A stretch of 8,788 nucleotides of DNA from an uncultured Clostridia bacterium (GTDB lineage Bacteria; Bacillota; Clostridia; Oscillospirales; Acutalibacteraceae): the NCBI GenBank assembly GCA_946186725.1, contig CAMHOI010000034.1, forward strand, positions 1 to 8,788, read 5' to 3'. Made by a program: the position numbers and the translations under genes. The notes under the pieces were generated by a model. It was not told the DNA's origin. It worked only from the letters and a program-made list of their open reading frames with translations, and did no database searches. This document shows positions 1 to 7,023 of this stretch, piece after piece. Every line of letters begins with the position of its first letter. Within the stretch, counting starts at the first letter, position 1.

Positions 1-16
1 GACGCTCTTCCGATCT
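1..16 (+). other. Illumina adapter remnant
   Basis: The bases GACGCTCTTCCGATCT are identical to the last 16 bases of the standard Illumina TruSeq/universal read-1 adapter (established knowledge). The coding frame of argB begins immediately after it. The TTG at 16-18, which could be taken for a start codon, is made partly of the adapter's final T and is not a real start. This is uncropped adapter at a contig end, not genomic DNA. Confidence 0.95.
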
Positions 17-561
17 TGGTCAACCTGCTGGAGATGAAGGGCGGGCGCGCCATCGGCCTGTCCGGCATGGACGGCCGCCTCATCGAGGCCGCCGTCAAGG
101 ACGAGCGACTGGGCTACGTCGGGGAGATCACCCGGATCCACATCAAGCCCGTCACCGACCTGCTGGAGAAGGGATACATCCCCGTCATCTCCACCGTCGG
201 GTGCGACAAACAGGGCAACACCTACAACATCAACGGCGACACCGCCGCCGCCCACATCGCGGGCGCGCTGGGCGCCGAGCGCCTCATCATGATGACCGAC
301 GTCCCCGGCGTGCTGCGGGACAAGGACGACATCTCCACCCTCATCCCCGAGTTCACCGTCGACGAGGCCCGCACCCTCGCCGAGGAGGGCGTCATCTCGG
401 GCGGTATGATCCCCAAGGTGGACTGCTGCGTGGAGGCCATTCAAAAGGGGGTGGGGCACGTCGTCATCATGGACGGGCGGGTGCCCCATTCCATCCTCAT
501 GGAGCTGCTCACCGACGAGGGCGCCGGCACCATGATCTCGGGAGGTCCCCATGAGCATTAA
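17..561 (+). CDS. argB: Acetylglutamate kinase, 5'-truncated
   Basis: N-acetylglutamate kinase phosphorylates N-acetyl-L-glutamate with ATP, the second step of arginine synthesis, in the cytoplasm. The visible 181 residues are the C-terminal two thirds of an amino-acid kinase domain: GLSGMDG near the beginning, the substrate-binding stretch YNINGDTAAAHIAGALGA, then MMTDVPGVL and the late GGMIPKVDCCVEAIQKGV. All are family hallmarks. Families are usually about 290-300 residues, so about 110 N-terminal residues are missing, including the glycine-rich phosphate loop (KYGGNAM type). The truncation coincides with adapter sequence at 1-16, so it is a contig edge and not gene decay. The end overlaps argD by 11 nt. 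The part that decides arginine feedback sensitivity (an N-terminal helix in sensitive forms) is not visible. Confidence 0.96.
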
Positions 562-1726
562 GCAGCTTGACGACGCTTACGTCGCCTCCACCTACCGCCG
601 CTTTCCCGTCGAGATCGTCTCGGGGAAGGGGAGCGTCCTGACCGGCGCGGACGGCAGGGAATACATCGACATGGGCAGCGGGATCGGCGTGACCGCCTTC
701 GGCGTCGCGGACGACGCCTGGCAGGCCGCCGTTACCGCCCAGCTTTCCCGCGTCCAGCACACCTCCAACCTCTACTACACCGAGCCCTGCGCCCGCCTGG
801 CGCAAATGCTGTGCGAGCGCACGGGGATGAAAAAGGTCTTCTTCTCCAACTCGGGCGCCGAGGCCAACGAATGCGCGATCAAGGCCGCCCGCAAGTACGC
901 GAGCGAGCGCAAGGGGACCGACTGCGCCACCGTCGTCACCTTTAAGAACAGCTTTCACGGCCGCACCCTGACCACGCTCGCCGCCACCGGCCAGGACAGC
1001 TTCCATCGGCTCTACCAGCCCCTCACGCCCGGCTTCTGCCACATTGATCCCCACGCCGGCGGCATCTACGAGCTGGAGGCGCTGTGCGCCCGCACCCCCG
1101 TCGCCGCCGTCCTCTTTGAGTGCGTGCAGGGGGAGGGAGGCGTCGTCCCCGTGGATGGCGGTTTCCTGCGGGAGATGGCCGCCTTCTGCAAGGAGCGGGA
1201 CATCCTCATCATGGTCGACGAGGTGCAGACGGGCAACGGCCGCACGGGGGCGCTCTATTCCTACATGAATTTCGGACTCACGCCCGACGTCGTTTCCACC
1301 GCCAAAGGACTGGGCGGCGGCCTGCCGCTGGGCGCCACCCTGCTGGGGGAGAAGGTCGAGGACGTCTTCGCGCCCGGCGACCACGGGTCCACCTTCGGAG
1401 GCAACCCCGTCTGCTGCGCCGGCGCGATCAGCGTGCTCGAGCGGCTGGACGACGCCTTCCTCGCCGCCGTGCGGCAGAAAAGCCGCCGCCTTTGCGAGCG
1501 GCTGGCCGCCTCCAAGGGGATCGAGAGCGTCACTGGGCTCGGTCTGATGCTTGGGCTCAAGACCGTCCGCCCCGCTGCCGACGTCGTGGCCGGATGCATC
1601 GAAAAGGGCGTGCTCTGCCTGACCGCCAAGGACAAGGTGCGCCTGCTCCCCGCGCTCAACATCCCCGACGACCTGCTCATGCAGGCCGCCGATACCATCG
1701 TTTCCGTCTGTGAGGAGGGCCTGTGA
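551..1726 (+). CDS. argD: Acetylornithine aminotransferase
   Basis: This is a class-III, PLP-dependent aminotransferase of 391 residues, a normal length. It transfers an amino group from glutamate to N-acetylglutamate 5-semialdehyde to give N-acetylornithine; some family members also act as succinyldiaminopimelate aminotransferase. Visible landmarks are SNSGAEA at 99-105 (cofactor phosphate binding), SFHGRT around 138-143, MVDEVQTGNGRTG with D223 contacting the pyridine nitrogen, STAKGLGGG with K252 as the predicted Schiff-base lysine, and STFGGNP. The ATG at 551 is preceded by GGAGG at 541-545 with a 5-nt gap. The start lies inside the end of argB and the stop overlaps the argF start by one base, so the three arg genes are probably translationally coupled. 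Close relatives (ornithine or GABA aminotransferase) are less likely given its neighbours. Confidence 0.96.
   Translation: MSIKQLDDAYVASTYRRFPVEIVSGKGSVLTGADGREYIDMGSGIGVTAFGVADDAWQAAVTAQLSRVQHTSNLYYTEPCARLAQMLCERTGMKKVFFSNSGAEANECAIKAARKYASERKGTDCATVVTFKNSFHGRTLTTLAATGQDSFHRLYQPLTPGFCHIDPHAGGIYELEALCARTPVAAVLFECVQGEGGVVPVDGGFLREMAAFCKERDILIMVDEVQTGNGRTGALYSYMNFGLTPDVVSTAKGLGGGLPLGATLLGEKVEDVFAPGDHGSTFGGNPVCCAGAISVLERLDDAFLAAVRQKSRRLCERLAASKGIESVTGLGLMLGLKTVRPAADVVAGCIEKGVLCLTAKDKVRLLPALNIPDDLLMQAADTIVSVCEEGL
1714..1718 (+). promoter_or_regulatory. Ribosome binding site fixing the argF start
   Basis: GGAGG lies within the last codons of argD. It sits 7 nt before the ATG at 1726 but only 4 nt before the GTG at 1723. 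The 7-nt spacing is the one used at several other genes in this window, so ATG 1726 is preferred. Confidence 0.75.
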
Positions 1727-2709
1727 TGGATCTGAAAGGACGCAGTTTTCTCACCCTGCTGGATTTTACGCCGGAGGAGATCGGAGGCCTGCTCGACCTC
1801 GCCGCCGACCTCAAGGCCGCCAAAAAGGCGGGCGTGCCGCACGCTTCCTGCGCGGGCAAGAGCATTGCGCTGATCTTTGAAAAGACCAGCACCCGCACCC
1901 GCTGCGCCTTCGAGGTGGCGGCGCACGACCTCGGGATGCACCCCGTCTACCTCGACCCCAAGGGCTCCCAGATCGGCAAGAAGGAATCCCTGCCCGACAC
2001 CGCCCGCGTCCTCGGGCGGATGTTCGACGCCATCGAGTACCGCGGCTTCGAGCAGGCGCGGGTGGAGGCGCTGGCAAAGTACGCCGGCGTGCCCGTCTTC
2101 AACGGCCTGACCAACGAATACCACCCCACCCAGATCCTCGCCGATCTGTTGACCATCCGGGAGCACTTCGGCTCCCTTAAGGGACGCAAGCTGGTCTACA
2201 TGGGCGACGCCCGCTACAACATGGGCAATTCCCTGATGGTGGGCTGCGCCAAGATGGGGATGCGCTTCGTCGCCTGCTCGCCCCGCGCCTACCGGCCCGA
2301 CCCCGCCCTGATCGAGCGGTGCCGCGCCATCGCCGCCGAAACGGGCGCCACCCTCGCCTTTGAGGAGGATCCGTACACGGCCGTGTCCGGCGCCGACGTC
2401 ATCTATACCGACGTCTGGGTCTCCATGGGGGAGCCGGACGACGTGTGGGCCGAGCGCATCGCCGCCCTGTCGCCCTACCGCGTGGATGAGGCGCTGATGG
2501 ACGCGGCGGGGCCGCAGTGCCGCTTCCTGCACTGCCTGCCCGCCTTTCACGACCTCGGCACCGAGATCGGCCGCGCCATCCGTGAAAGATTCGGCCTGAC
2601 CTGCATGGAGGTCACCGACGAGGTGTTTGAGAGCGACCGCTCCCTCGTGTTTGACGAGGCGGAGAACCGCCTGCACACCATCAAGGCCGTCATGGCCGCC
2701 ATGATATGA
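1726..2709 (+). CDS. argF: Ornithine carbamoyltransferase
   Basis: Ornithine carbamoyltransferase makes citrulline from ornithine and carbamoyl phosphate in the cytoplasm. The 327-residue protein has the full set of signatures: STRTR at 55-59 (carbamoyl phosphate binding), HPTQ at 133-136, D229 with SMG at 233-235 (ornithine binding), and HCLP at 269-272 containing the expected catalytic C270. The SMG motif separates it from aspartate carbamoyltransferase. ATG 1726 overlaps the argD stop by one base (TGATG); a GTG one codon upstream is possible but is badly spaced from the GGAGG at 1714-1718. Catabolic ArcB enzymes look similar, but the argB-argD context argues for the biosynthetic role. It is the last gene of its operon: its stop codon is part of the left arm of a terminator hairpin. 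Confidence 0.96.
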   Translation: MDLKGRSFLTLLDFTPEEIGGLLDLAADLKAAKKAGVPHASCAGKSIALIFEKTSTRTRCAFEVAAHDLGMHPVYLDPKGSQIGKKESLPDTARVLGRMFDAIEYRGFEQARVEALAKYAGVPVFNGLTNEYHPTQILADLLTIREHFGSLKGRKLVYMGDARYNMGNSLMVGCAKMGMRFVACSPRAYRPDPALIERCRAIAAETGATLAFEEDPYTAVSGADVIYTDVWVSMGEPDDVWAERIAALSPYRVDEALMDAAGPQCRFLHCLPAFHDLGTEIGRAIRERFGLTCMEVTDEVFESDRSLVFDEAENRLHTIKAVMAAMI

Positions 2710-2745
2710 ACAAAAACGCCGACCGCCCGGTCGGCGTTTTTGTTC
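2708..2745 (+). terminator. Intrinsic terminator of the argBDF operon
   Basis: A perfect 17-bp inverted repeat: left arm GAACAAAAACGCCGACC (2708-2724), loop GCCC (2725-2728), right arm GGTCGGCGTTTTTGTTC (2729-2745). The lower stem pairs five A with five T and the upper stem is G+C rich, so it can work as a rho-independent terminator on either strand. The left arm begins inside the argF stop codon (TGA 2707-2709). It separates the arginine operon from the histidine operon. Confidence 0.93.
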
Positions 2746-2771
2746 ATTCCGCAGACTTTGGAAAAGCACGC

Positions 2772-2800
2772 TTGACTTTATCGCTTTACCGTAGTATCAT
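2772..2800 (+). promoter_or_regulatory. Vegetative promoter of the his operon
   Basis: TTGACT at 2772-2777 and TATCAT at 2795-2800 are separated by 17 bp. Each box differs from the consensus (TTGACA, TATAAT) by a single base and the spacer is optimal. The region is visibly more A+T rich than its surroundings. Transcription should begin near 2806-2808, leaving a leader of about 25 nt before the yerC start. That leaves no room for a T-box or peptide-dependent attenuator. Confidence 0.85.
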
Positions 2801-2804
2801 GGTA
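2787..2804 (+). promoter_or_regulatory. Imperfect dyad over the -10 box, candidate operator
   Basis: TACC at 2787-2790 and GGTA at 2801-2804 form an inverted repeat with a 10-nt gap. The central TA of the 18-bp site is also symmetric, while most of the inner bases are not. It covers the -10 box, where a bound repressor would exclude RNA polymerase. It lies directly upstream of a TrpR-type regulator gene, which makes autoregulation plausible. Assignment as an operator is inference from position and partial symmetry only. Confidence 0.4.
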
Positions 2805-2831
2805 GCAAGCTTTAAGAAGTGGGGGAGGATC

Positions 2832-3125
2832 ATGCCCAACTATCGCAACGAATCGACCGAGCGGCTGTTCGCCGCCGTCGCCGCTCTGCGGACGCCGGAG
2901 GAGTGCGCCGCCTTCTTCGACGACCTGTGCACCATCAAGGAGATCCGCGACATGGCCCAGCGGCTGGACACCGCGCTGCTGCTGGATCAGGGCCGCAGCT
3001 ATCAGCAGATCGCCGAGCAGGTCGGCATCAGCACCGCCACCATCAGCCGGGTCAACCGCTGTCTGTCCTACGGGGCGGGCGGCTACCGCGCCGTCATCGA
3101 CCGCATGAAGGAGGAAAACGCGTGA
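2832..3125 (+). CDS. yerC: TrpR-related YerC/YecD family regulator, likely histidine repressor
   Basis: A 97-residue TrpR-superfamily DNA-binding protein of the YerC/YecD type. Hallmarks are the EECAAFFDDLCTIKEI stretch (about 18-33), a following MAQRL helix, and a helix-turn-helix at about 56-76 (SYQQIAEQVGISTATISRV), ending in RCLSYG-GGY. Length matches the family (about 95-105). An in-frame ATG at 2799 would extend it by 11 residues but overlaps the -10 box, so it cannot be on the transcript; ATG 2832 is chosen. A G-rich Shine-Dalgarno (2821-2828) sits unusually close, 3 nt from the ATG. The gene heads the his operon and its stop overlaps the hisZG start (GTGA). From memory, comparative genomics in Gram-positive bacteria assigns related proteins a histidine-regulatory role under the name HisR; this position fits. 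The effector, presumably histidine, is not visible in the sequence. Confidence 0.9.
   Translation: MPNYRNESTERLFAAVAALRTPEECAAFFDDLCTIKEIRDMAQRLDTALLLDQGRSYQQIAEQVGISTATISRVNRCLSYGAGGYRAVIDRMKEENA
3110..3114 (+). promoter_or_regulatory. Ribosome binding site fixing the GTG start of hisZG
   Basis: GGAGG, part of AAGGAGG (3108-3114), lies in the last codons of yerC and is 7 nt before the GTG at 3122. It supports that GTG as the start, rather than any upstream in-frame codon that would run through yerC in another frame. Confidence 0.8.
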
Positions 3126-4687
3126 ACGTCTCCGATTCCGTCCTGCAAAACCGGGAGAAGATCGTCTTCGCCCTGCGCGAGCTCTACCGCGCCGCCGGCT
3201 ACCGCCCCTGGCGCATGAGCAAATTCGAGGAGTACGACCTCTACGCCAACAACAAGGAGTTCCTCGTCTCCGACAACGTCATCACCTTCACCGACCCGTC
3301 GGGCCGCCTGATGGCCCTCAAGCCCGACGTCACCCTCTCCATCATCAAGAACAGCGCCGACGCGCCCGACGAGACCCGCCGCGTCTGCTACGACGAGAAC
3401 GTCTACCGCGTCTCCGGGGACAGCGGCTCCTTCTGCGAGATCCTGCAGGCGGGCGTCGAATGCTTCGGCCGGGTGGGCGAGGCGGAGATCGAGGAGGTCG
3501 TCTCCCTTGCCGCCGAGAGTCTGCGCCGGCTTTCGCCCGACGCCGTGCTGGCGCTCTCCGATTTGAGCGTGATCGGCGACGTGGTGGAGCGGCTCTCCCT
3601 CTCCGCCGGGGAGGAGGGCCGCCTCTACGCCGCGCTGAAGGAAAAGAACCTCCACGAGATGGAGGCCGTCTGCGCCGCCGGCGATCCCGCCGCCCTCGCG
3701 CTGCTCAAGGAGCTGTCGGGCGTCTGCGGCCCCGTCGCCGCCGTCCTGCCCCGGCTGGACGCGCTGCTCGGGAGCGCCCCCCACTATCCCGCCTTCCGCC
3801 GCCTGCTGACCGCCCTCGCCGCCGGAGACGAGGCGGCCATGCTCCGGGTGGATTTCTCGATCGTGGACGACGTCAACTATTACAACGGCGTCCTCTTCAA
3901 GGGCTTCCTGCCTCAGGTGCCCGCGCCCGTGCTGTCGGGCGGGCGCTACGACCGCCTCATGCGCAAGCTCCGCCGCCGCTCGGGCGCCGTCGGCTTCGCC
4001 GTGTATACCGACGCGCTGGAGCGGATCGAGCCGGGTGAGAGAGCGGCCGCCGACGGCTTCCTCAACGTCGCCCTGCCCAAGGGGCGGCTGGGGGAAAAGA
4101 TCTACGCCCTGTTTGCCGCGGCGGGCTACGAGTGTCCGGCCCTGCTGGAGCCCAACCGCAAGCTCATCTTTGAGAACGCCGAGAAAAAGGTCCGCTACTT
4201 CTGGGTCAAGCCCTCCGACGTGGCCATCTACGTCGAGCGGGGCGCCGCCGACGTGGGCGTGGCGGGCAAGGACATCCTGCTCGAATACGGGCCGGAGGTC
4301 TATGAGCTGCTCGACCTGAAGAAGGGCCGCTGCCGCATGGCCGTCGCCGCCCCCAAGGGGTGGCGGGACGACCCCGAGCGCACCCTCCGGGTCGCCACCA
4401 AGTTCGCCAACGTCGCCAGGACGTATTACCGTTCTCTGGGTCGTGACATCGACGTCATCCACCTCAACGGCTCCATCGAGATCGCCCCCATCCTCGGCCT
4501 GTCCGACGTCATCTTCGACATCGTGGAAACGGGCGCCACCCTGCGGGAGAACGACCTTCAGGTCGTCGCCGAGGTCATGCCAATCAGCGCCCGCCTGATC
4601 GCCAACAAGGCCGCCTATAAGTTCAAGAGCGAGGCCGTCGACGCGCTCGTCGCCCGGCTCGCCGCCGTCACGGAGGAAACGCTATGA
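3122..4687 (+). CDS. hisZG: HisZ-HisG fusion, ATP phosphoribosyltransferase regulatory and catalytic domains
   Basis: A single 521-residue frame joins two proteins that are normally separate subunits. Residues 1 to about 302 are HisZ, a catalytically dead histidyl-tRNA-synthetase-like regulator: FEEYDLY, ALKPDVTLSI, VCYDENVYRV, then the motif-3-like VLSGGRYDRL and AVGFAVYTDALE. A short linker (about 303-312, charged and Ala-rich) leads to HisG at about 313-521, the short form: LNVALPKGRLG, VERGAADVGVAGKDILLEY, LNGSIEIAPILGL, and the PRPP-binding DIVETGATLREN. The enzyme condenses ATP with PRPP, the first committed and histidine-inhibited step. Start GTG 3122 overlaps the yerC stop; the end overlaps hisD by 4 nt (ATGA). 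Both domains look complete. No in-frame ATG, GTG or TTG with a Shine-Dalgarno lies at the domain boundary, so HisG does not appear to be made separately. An assembly deletion fusing two genes is possible but nothing conserved is missing. Confidence 0.93.
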   Translation: MNVSDSVLQNREKIVFALRELYRAAGYRPWRMSKFEEYDLYANNKEFLVSDNVITFTDPSGRLMALKPDVTLSIIKNSADAPDETRRVCYDENVYRVSGDSGSFCEILQAGVECFGRVGEAEIEEVVSLAAESLRRLSPDAVLALSDLSVIGDVVERLSLSAGEEGRLYAALKEKNLHEMEAVCAAGDPAALALLKELSGVCGPVAAVLPRLDALLGSAPHYPAFRRLLTALAAGDEAAMLRVDFSIVDDVNYYNGVLFKGFLPQVPAPVLSGGRYDRLMRKLRRRSGAVGFAVYTDALERIEPGERAAADGFLNVALPKGRLGEKIYALFAAAGYECPALLEPNRKLIFENAEKKVRYFWVKPSDVAIYVERGAADVGVAGKDILLEYGPEVYELLDLKKGRCRMAVAAPKGWRDDPERTLRVATKFANVARTYYRSLGRDIDVIHLNGSIEIAPILGLSDVIFDIVETGATLRENDLQVVAEVMPISARLIANKAAYKFKSEAVDALVARLAAVTEETL

Positions 4688-5962
4688 TCCGCATTCTCAA
4701 TATGAGCGAGGTCGCCCCCGGGGAGATCTTCGCCCGCACCCTGCCCACCGACGACGTTTCCGACGTCGTCGCCGGGATCCTCGCCGACGTGCGCGCCCGC
4801 GGCGACGCCGCCCTTCTGGAGTACACCCGCCGCTTCGACAAGGCGGCGCTGACCTCCCTCGCCGTCACCCCCGAGGAGATCGAGGCGGCCGTCGCCGCCG
4901 TCGAGCCCGCCTTCCTCGCCGTGCTGGAGAAGGCCGCCGCCAACATCCGCCGCTTCCATTGGGCGCAAAAGCGCACCGGCTTCCTTCTCAACGACACCCC
5001 CGGCGTCGTCATGGGGCAGAAGATCATCCCTGTCGACCGTGCCGGGCTCTACGTGCCGGGCGGCACGGCGGCCTACCCCTCCACCGTCCTGATGGACGCC
5101 ATCCCCGCCAAGATCGCGGGCGTGGGCGAGCTGGTCATGGTCACCCCGCCCCGCGCCGACGGGAGCGTCGCCCCCGCCATCCTCGCCGCCGCCCGGGTCG
5201 CGGGCGTCGACCGCATCTTTAAGGTCGGCGGCGCCCAGGCCATCGCCGCCCTCGCCTACGGTACCGAGAGCGTGCCCCGTGTGGACAAGATCGTCGGCCC
5301 GGGCAACGCCTTCGTCGCCGAGGCCAAGAAGCAGGTCTACGGCGCCGTCTCCATCGACATGATCGCCGGCCCGAGCGAGATCCTCATCGTCGCCGACGGC
5401 GCGAGCGACCCCCGCGTCGCCGCCGCCGACCTGCTCTCCCAGGCCGAGCACGACCGCAACGCCTCCGCCGTCCTCGTCACGGAGAGCGAGTCTCTCGCCC
5501 TCGCCGTTCAGCAGGAACTCGAGCGGCAGATCCCGCTTCTGGAGCGGGCGGAGATCGCCCGCGCCTCCATCGACAACAACGGCAAGATCATCGTCGCCGA
5601 CTCCGTTGCCGCCGCCATCGACGTCGCCAATGAGATCGCCCCCGAGCATCTGGAGCTGCCTGGACGCCCCCTTCGACTGGCTCGACCGCGTCCGTCACGC
5701 CGGGAGCGTCTTCCTCGGCCGCCATTGTCCCGAGGCGCTGGGCGACTACCTCGCCGGGCCCAACCACACCCTGCCCACCGGCGGCACCGCCCGCTTTTCC
5801 AGCCCGCTTTCCGTCGACGATTTCGTCAAAAAGACCCAGTACACCTACTTCACCCGCGAGGCGCTCGCCTCCGTGGCGGAGGACGTCGCCCTCTTCGCCC
5901 GCCAGGAGGGGCTGACCGCCCACGCGCGCAGCGCCGTCATCCGAGGGGAGGAAACCCTGTGA
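4684..5962 (+). CDS. hisD: Histidinol dehydrogenase, interrupted by a frameshift
   Basis: Histidinol dehydrogenase oxidises L-histidinol to histidine in two NAD-dependent steps, the last in the pathway, using a zinc ion. The first 325 residues read from ATG 4684 (GGAGG at 4672-4676, 7-nt gap): GLYVPGG at 121-127, VGPGN, MIAGPSE and QAEHD with zinc ligands Q253 and H256, up to EIAPEHLEL. The frame then shifts: the rest (DAPFDWL, AGSVFLG, GDYLAGPNH, FSSPLSVDDFVK, EGLTAHAR) reads from about 5660 to the stop at 5960-5962. It carries the remaining predicted zinc ligands, about D355 and H414 in restored numbering. Restored length is about 426, normal for the family. Only one base (5659) lies where one codon is expected, so two bases seem lost. 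As written, the gene is not functional unless ribosomes shift; a sequencing or assembly error is the simplest explanation. Confidence 0.92.
5656..5662 (+). other. Frameshift site in hisD
   Basis: The sequence reads CTG-C-CTG. Family alignment recalled from memory (the segment between APEHLEL and AGSVFLG) calls for one more residue here, for example CTG-TGC-CTG. The lesion therefore looks like loss of one TG unit. Skipping C5659 as a one-base insertion also restores the frame but makes the loop one residue shorter than in E. coli HisD. Confidence 0.8.
5947..5951 (+). promoter_or_regulatory. Ribosome binding site fixing the GTG start of hisC
   Basis: GGAGG, part of GGGGAGG, is 7 nt before the GTG at 5959, which itself overlaps the hisD stop (GTGA). 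This sets the hisC start inside a frame that is open far upstream only because of the hisD frameshift. Confidence 0.8.
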
Positions 5963-7023
5963 GCGTCTATCTCAACCCCCGCGTGGCCGCCCTGACCCCC
6001 TACGTGCCGGGCGAGCAGCCGCGGGATCGCGCCTATCTCAAGCTCAACACCAACGAATCGCCCTTCCCGCCCTCGCCGCTGGCCCAGCGGCTGGCGCGGC
6101 AGGAGGCGGGCGAGATGCGCCTGTATTCCGATCCCGACTGCCGCGACCTCAAGGCGACCGCCGCGCAGGTCCTCGGGGTGGGGGAGGATGAGCTTCTCTT
6201 CACCAACGGCTCGGACGAGATCCTTTATTTCGCCTTCACGGCCTACTGCGGCCCCGACCGGCCCGCTCTTTTTCCCGACGTGACCTACGGGTTCTATCCC
6301 GTCTTCGCCTCCCTGTGCGGCGTGCCGGTGCAGACCGTGCCGCTGAAGGAGGACTTCACCCTTGACCCCGCCGACTACGCGGGGCGGAAGGGGACACTCT
6401 TCCTCGCCAATCCCAACGCCCCCACCGGCCTCGCCCTCTCCCGGGCGCAGGTGGAGGGGCTGGTCGCCGCCGATCCCGGCCGCATGGTCGTCGTCGACGA
6501 GGCCTACGTCGATTTCGGGGGCGAGAGCGTGCTCGACCTCATTGACAAGTACGACAACCTCCTGGTCTGCCGCACCTTCTCCAAGTCCCGCTCCCTTGCC
6601 GGCGCGCGGCTGGGCTTCGGCGCCGCCTGCCCCGCCCGCATCGCCGAGCTGGAGCGGGTGCGCTGCTCCGTCAACCCCTACAACGTCAACCGCATGACGA
6701 TGGCCGCCGGCGTGGGCGCCCTGCTGGACGCCGAATACTTTGAGCGCTGCCGCGCCGCCGTGATCGCCGTGCGGGAGAAGACCGCCGCCCGCCTGCGGGA
6801 GATGGGCTTCACCATGCCCGCCTCGAGCGCCAACTTCCTGTTCATCCGCCACCCCCGTGTGAGCGGCGGGGCGCTGGCCGCCGCCCTGCGGGAGCAAGGG
6901 GTGCTGGTGCGCCACTTCGACGCCCCCCGTCTGACCGAATACAACCGCGTCACCGTCGGCAGCGAGGAGGAAATGGAACGTTTCCTCGCCGCGCTGACCA
7001 CCGTTTTGGAGGCAAAGCTATGA
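5959..7023 (+). CDS. hisC: Histidinol-phosphate aminotransferase
   Basis: A fold-type I, class-II PLP aminotransferase of 354 residues, normal for HisC. It converts imidazole acetol phosphate to histidinol phosphate using glutamate. Landmarks are LKLNTNESPFPPSP near the N-terminus (typical of HisC), NPNAPTG at 151-157, VVDEAYVDF with D180, and the cofactor lysine K209 in TFSKSRSLAGARLGF. Start GTG 5959 overlaps the hisD stop and has GGAGG 7 nt upstream. The same frame stays open upstream through the shifted part of hisD, so an automatic call may produce a false 779-residue HisD-HisC chimera; the Arg/Pro-rich stretch between them is out-of-frame hisD. The end overlaps hisB by ATGA. HisC-like enzymes can also serve in aromatic amino acid synthesis, but the operon assigns it to histidine. 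Confidence 0.95.
   Translation: MSVYLNPRVAALTPYVPGEQPRDRAYLKLNTNESPFPPSPLAQRLARQEAGEMRLYSDPDCRDLKATAAQVLGVGEDELLFTNGSDEILYFAFTAYCGPDRPALFPDVTYGFYPVFASLCGVPVQTVPLKEDFTLDPADYAGRKGTLFLANPNAPTGLALSRAQVEGLVAADPGRMVVVDEAYVDFGGESVLDLIDKYDNLLVCRTFSKSRSLAGARLGFGAACPARIAELERVRCSVNPYNVNRMTMAAGVGALLDAEYFERCRAAVIAVREKTAARLREMGFTMPASSANFLFIRHPRVSGGALAAALREQGVLVRHFDAPRLTEYNRVTVGSEEEMERFLAALTTVLEAKL

Noticed and set aside
1261..2769. Long antisense open frame (502 residues) opposite argD and argF
   Set aside because: It has no recognisable motifs and lies over conserved sense genes. Long antisense frames are expected in G+C-rich DNA; similar ones opposite the other genes (for example 3083-4462 and 6678-8060) were rejected for the same reason.
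2706..2831. N-terminal extension of yerC from ATG 2706 or ATG 2799
   Set aside because: The extension would translate the terminator and promoter. ATG 2799 lies in the -10 box, upstream of the predicted transcript start.
2801..2831. T-box, riboswitch or his leader-peptide attenuator before the operon
   Set aside because: The predicted leader is only about 25 nt, without a run of His codons or a terminator hairpin between promoter and yerC.
4035..4038. GTGA at the HisZ-HisG boundary, resembling the stop/start overlaps seen elsewhere in this operon
   Set aside because: Neither the TGA nor the GTG is in the frame used by HisZ and HisG; two compensating indels would be needed to make it a real junction. 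Treated as coincidence, though worth a look if the fusion is questioned.
5653..5665. Programmed ribosomal frameshift in hisD
   Set aside because: No slippery codon pair with a stop in the shifted position, no adjacent stop codon and no clear stimulatory hairpin is visible; the alignment gap equals two missing bases.
4684..7023. A continuous 779-residue frame suggesting a HisD-HisC fusion enzyme
   Set aside because: The middle stretch (about 5659-5958) is Arg/Pro-rich nonsense; the true HisD C-terminus is in another frame with its own stop at 5960-5962, and hisC has its own GTG and Shine-Dalgarno.
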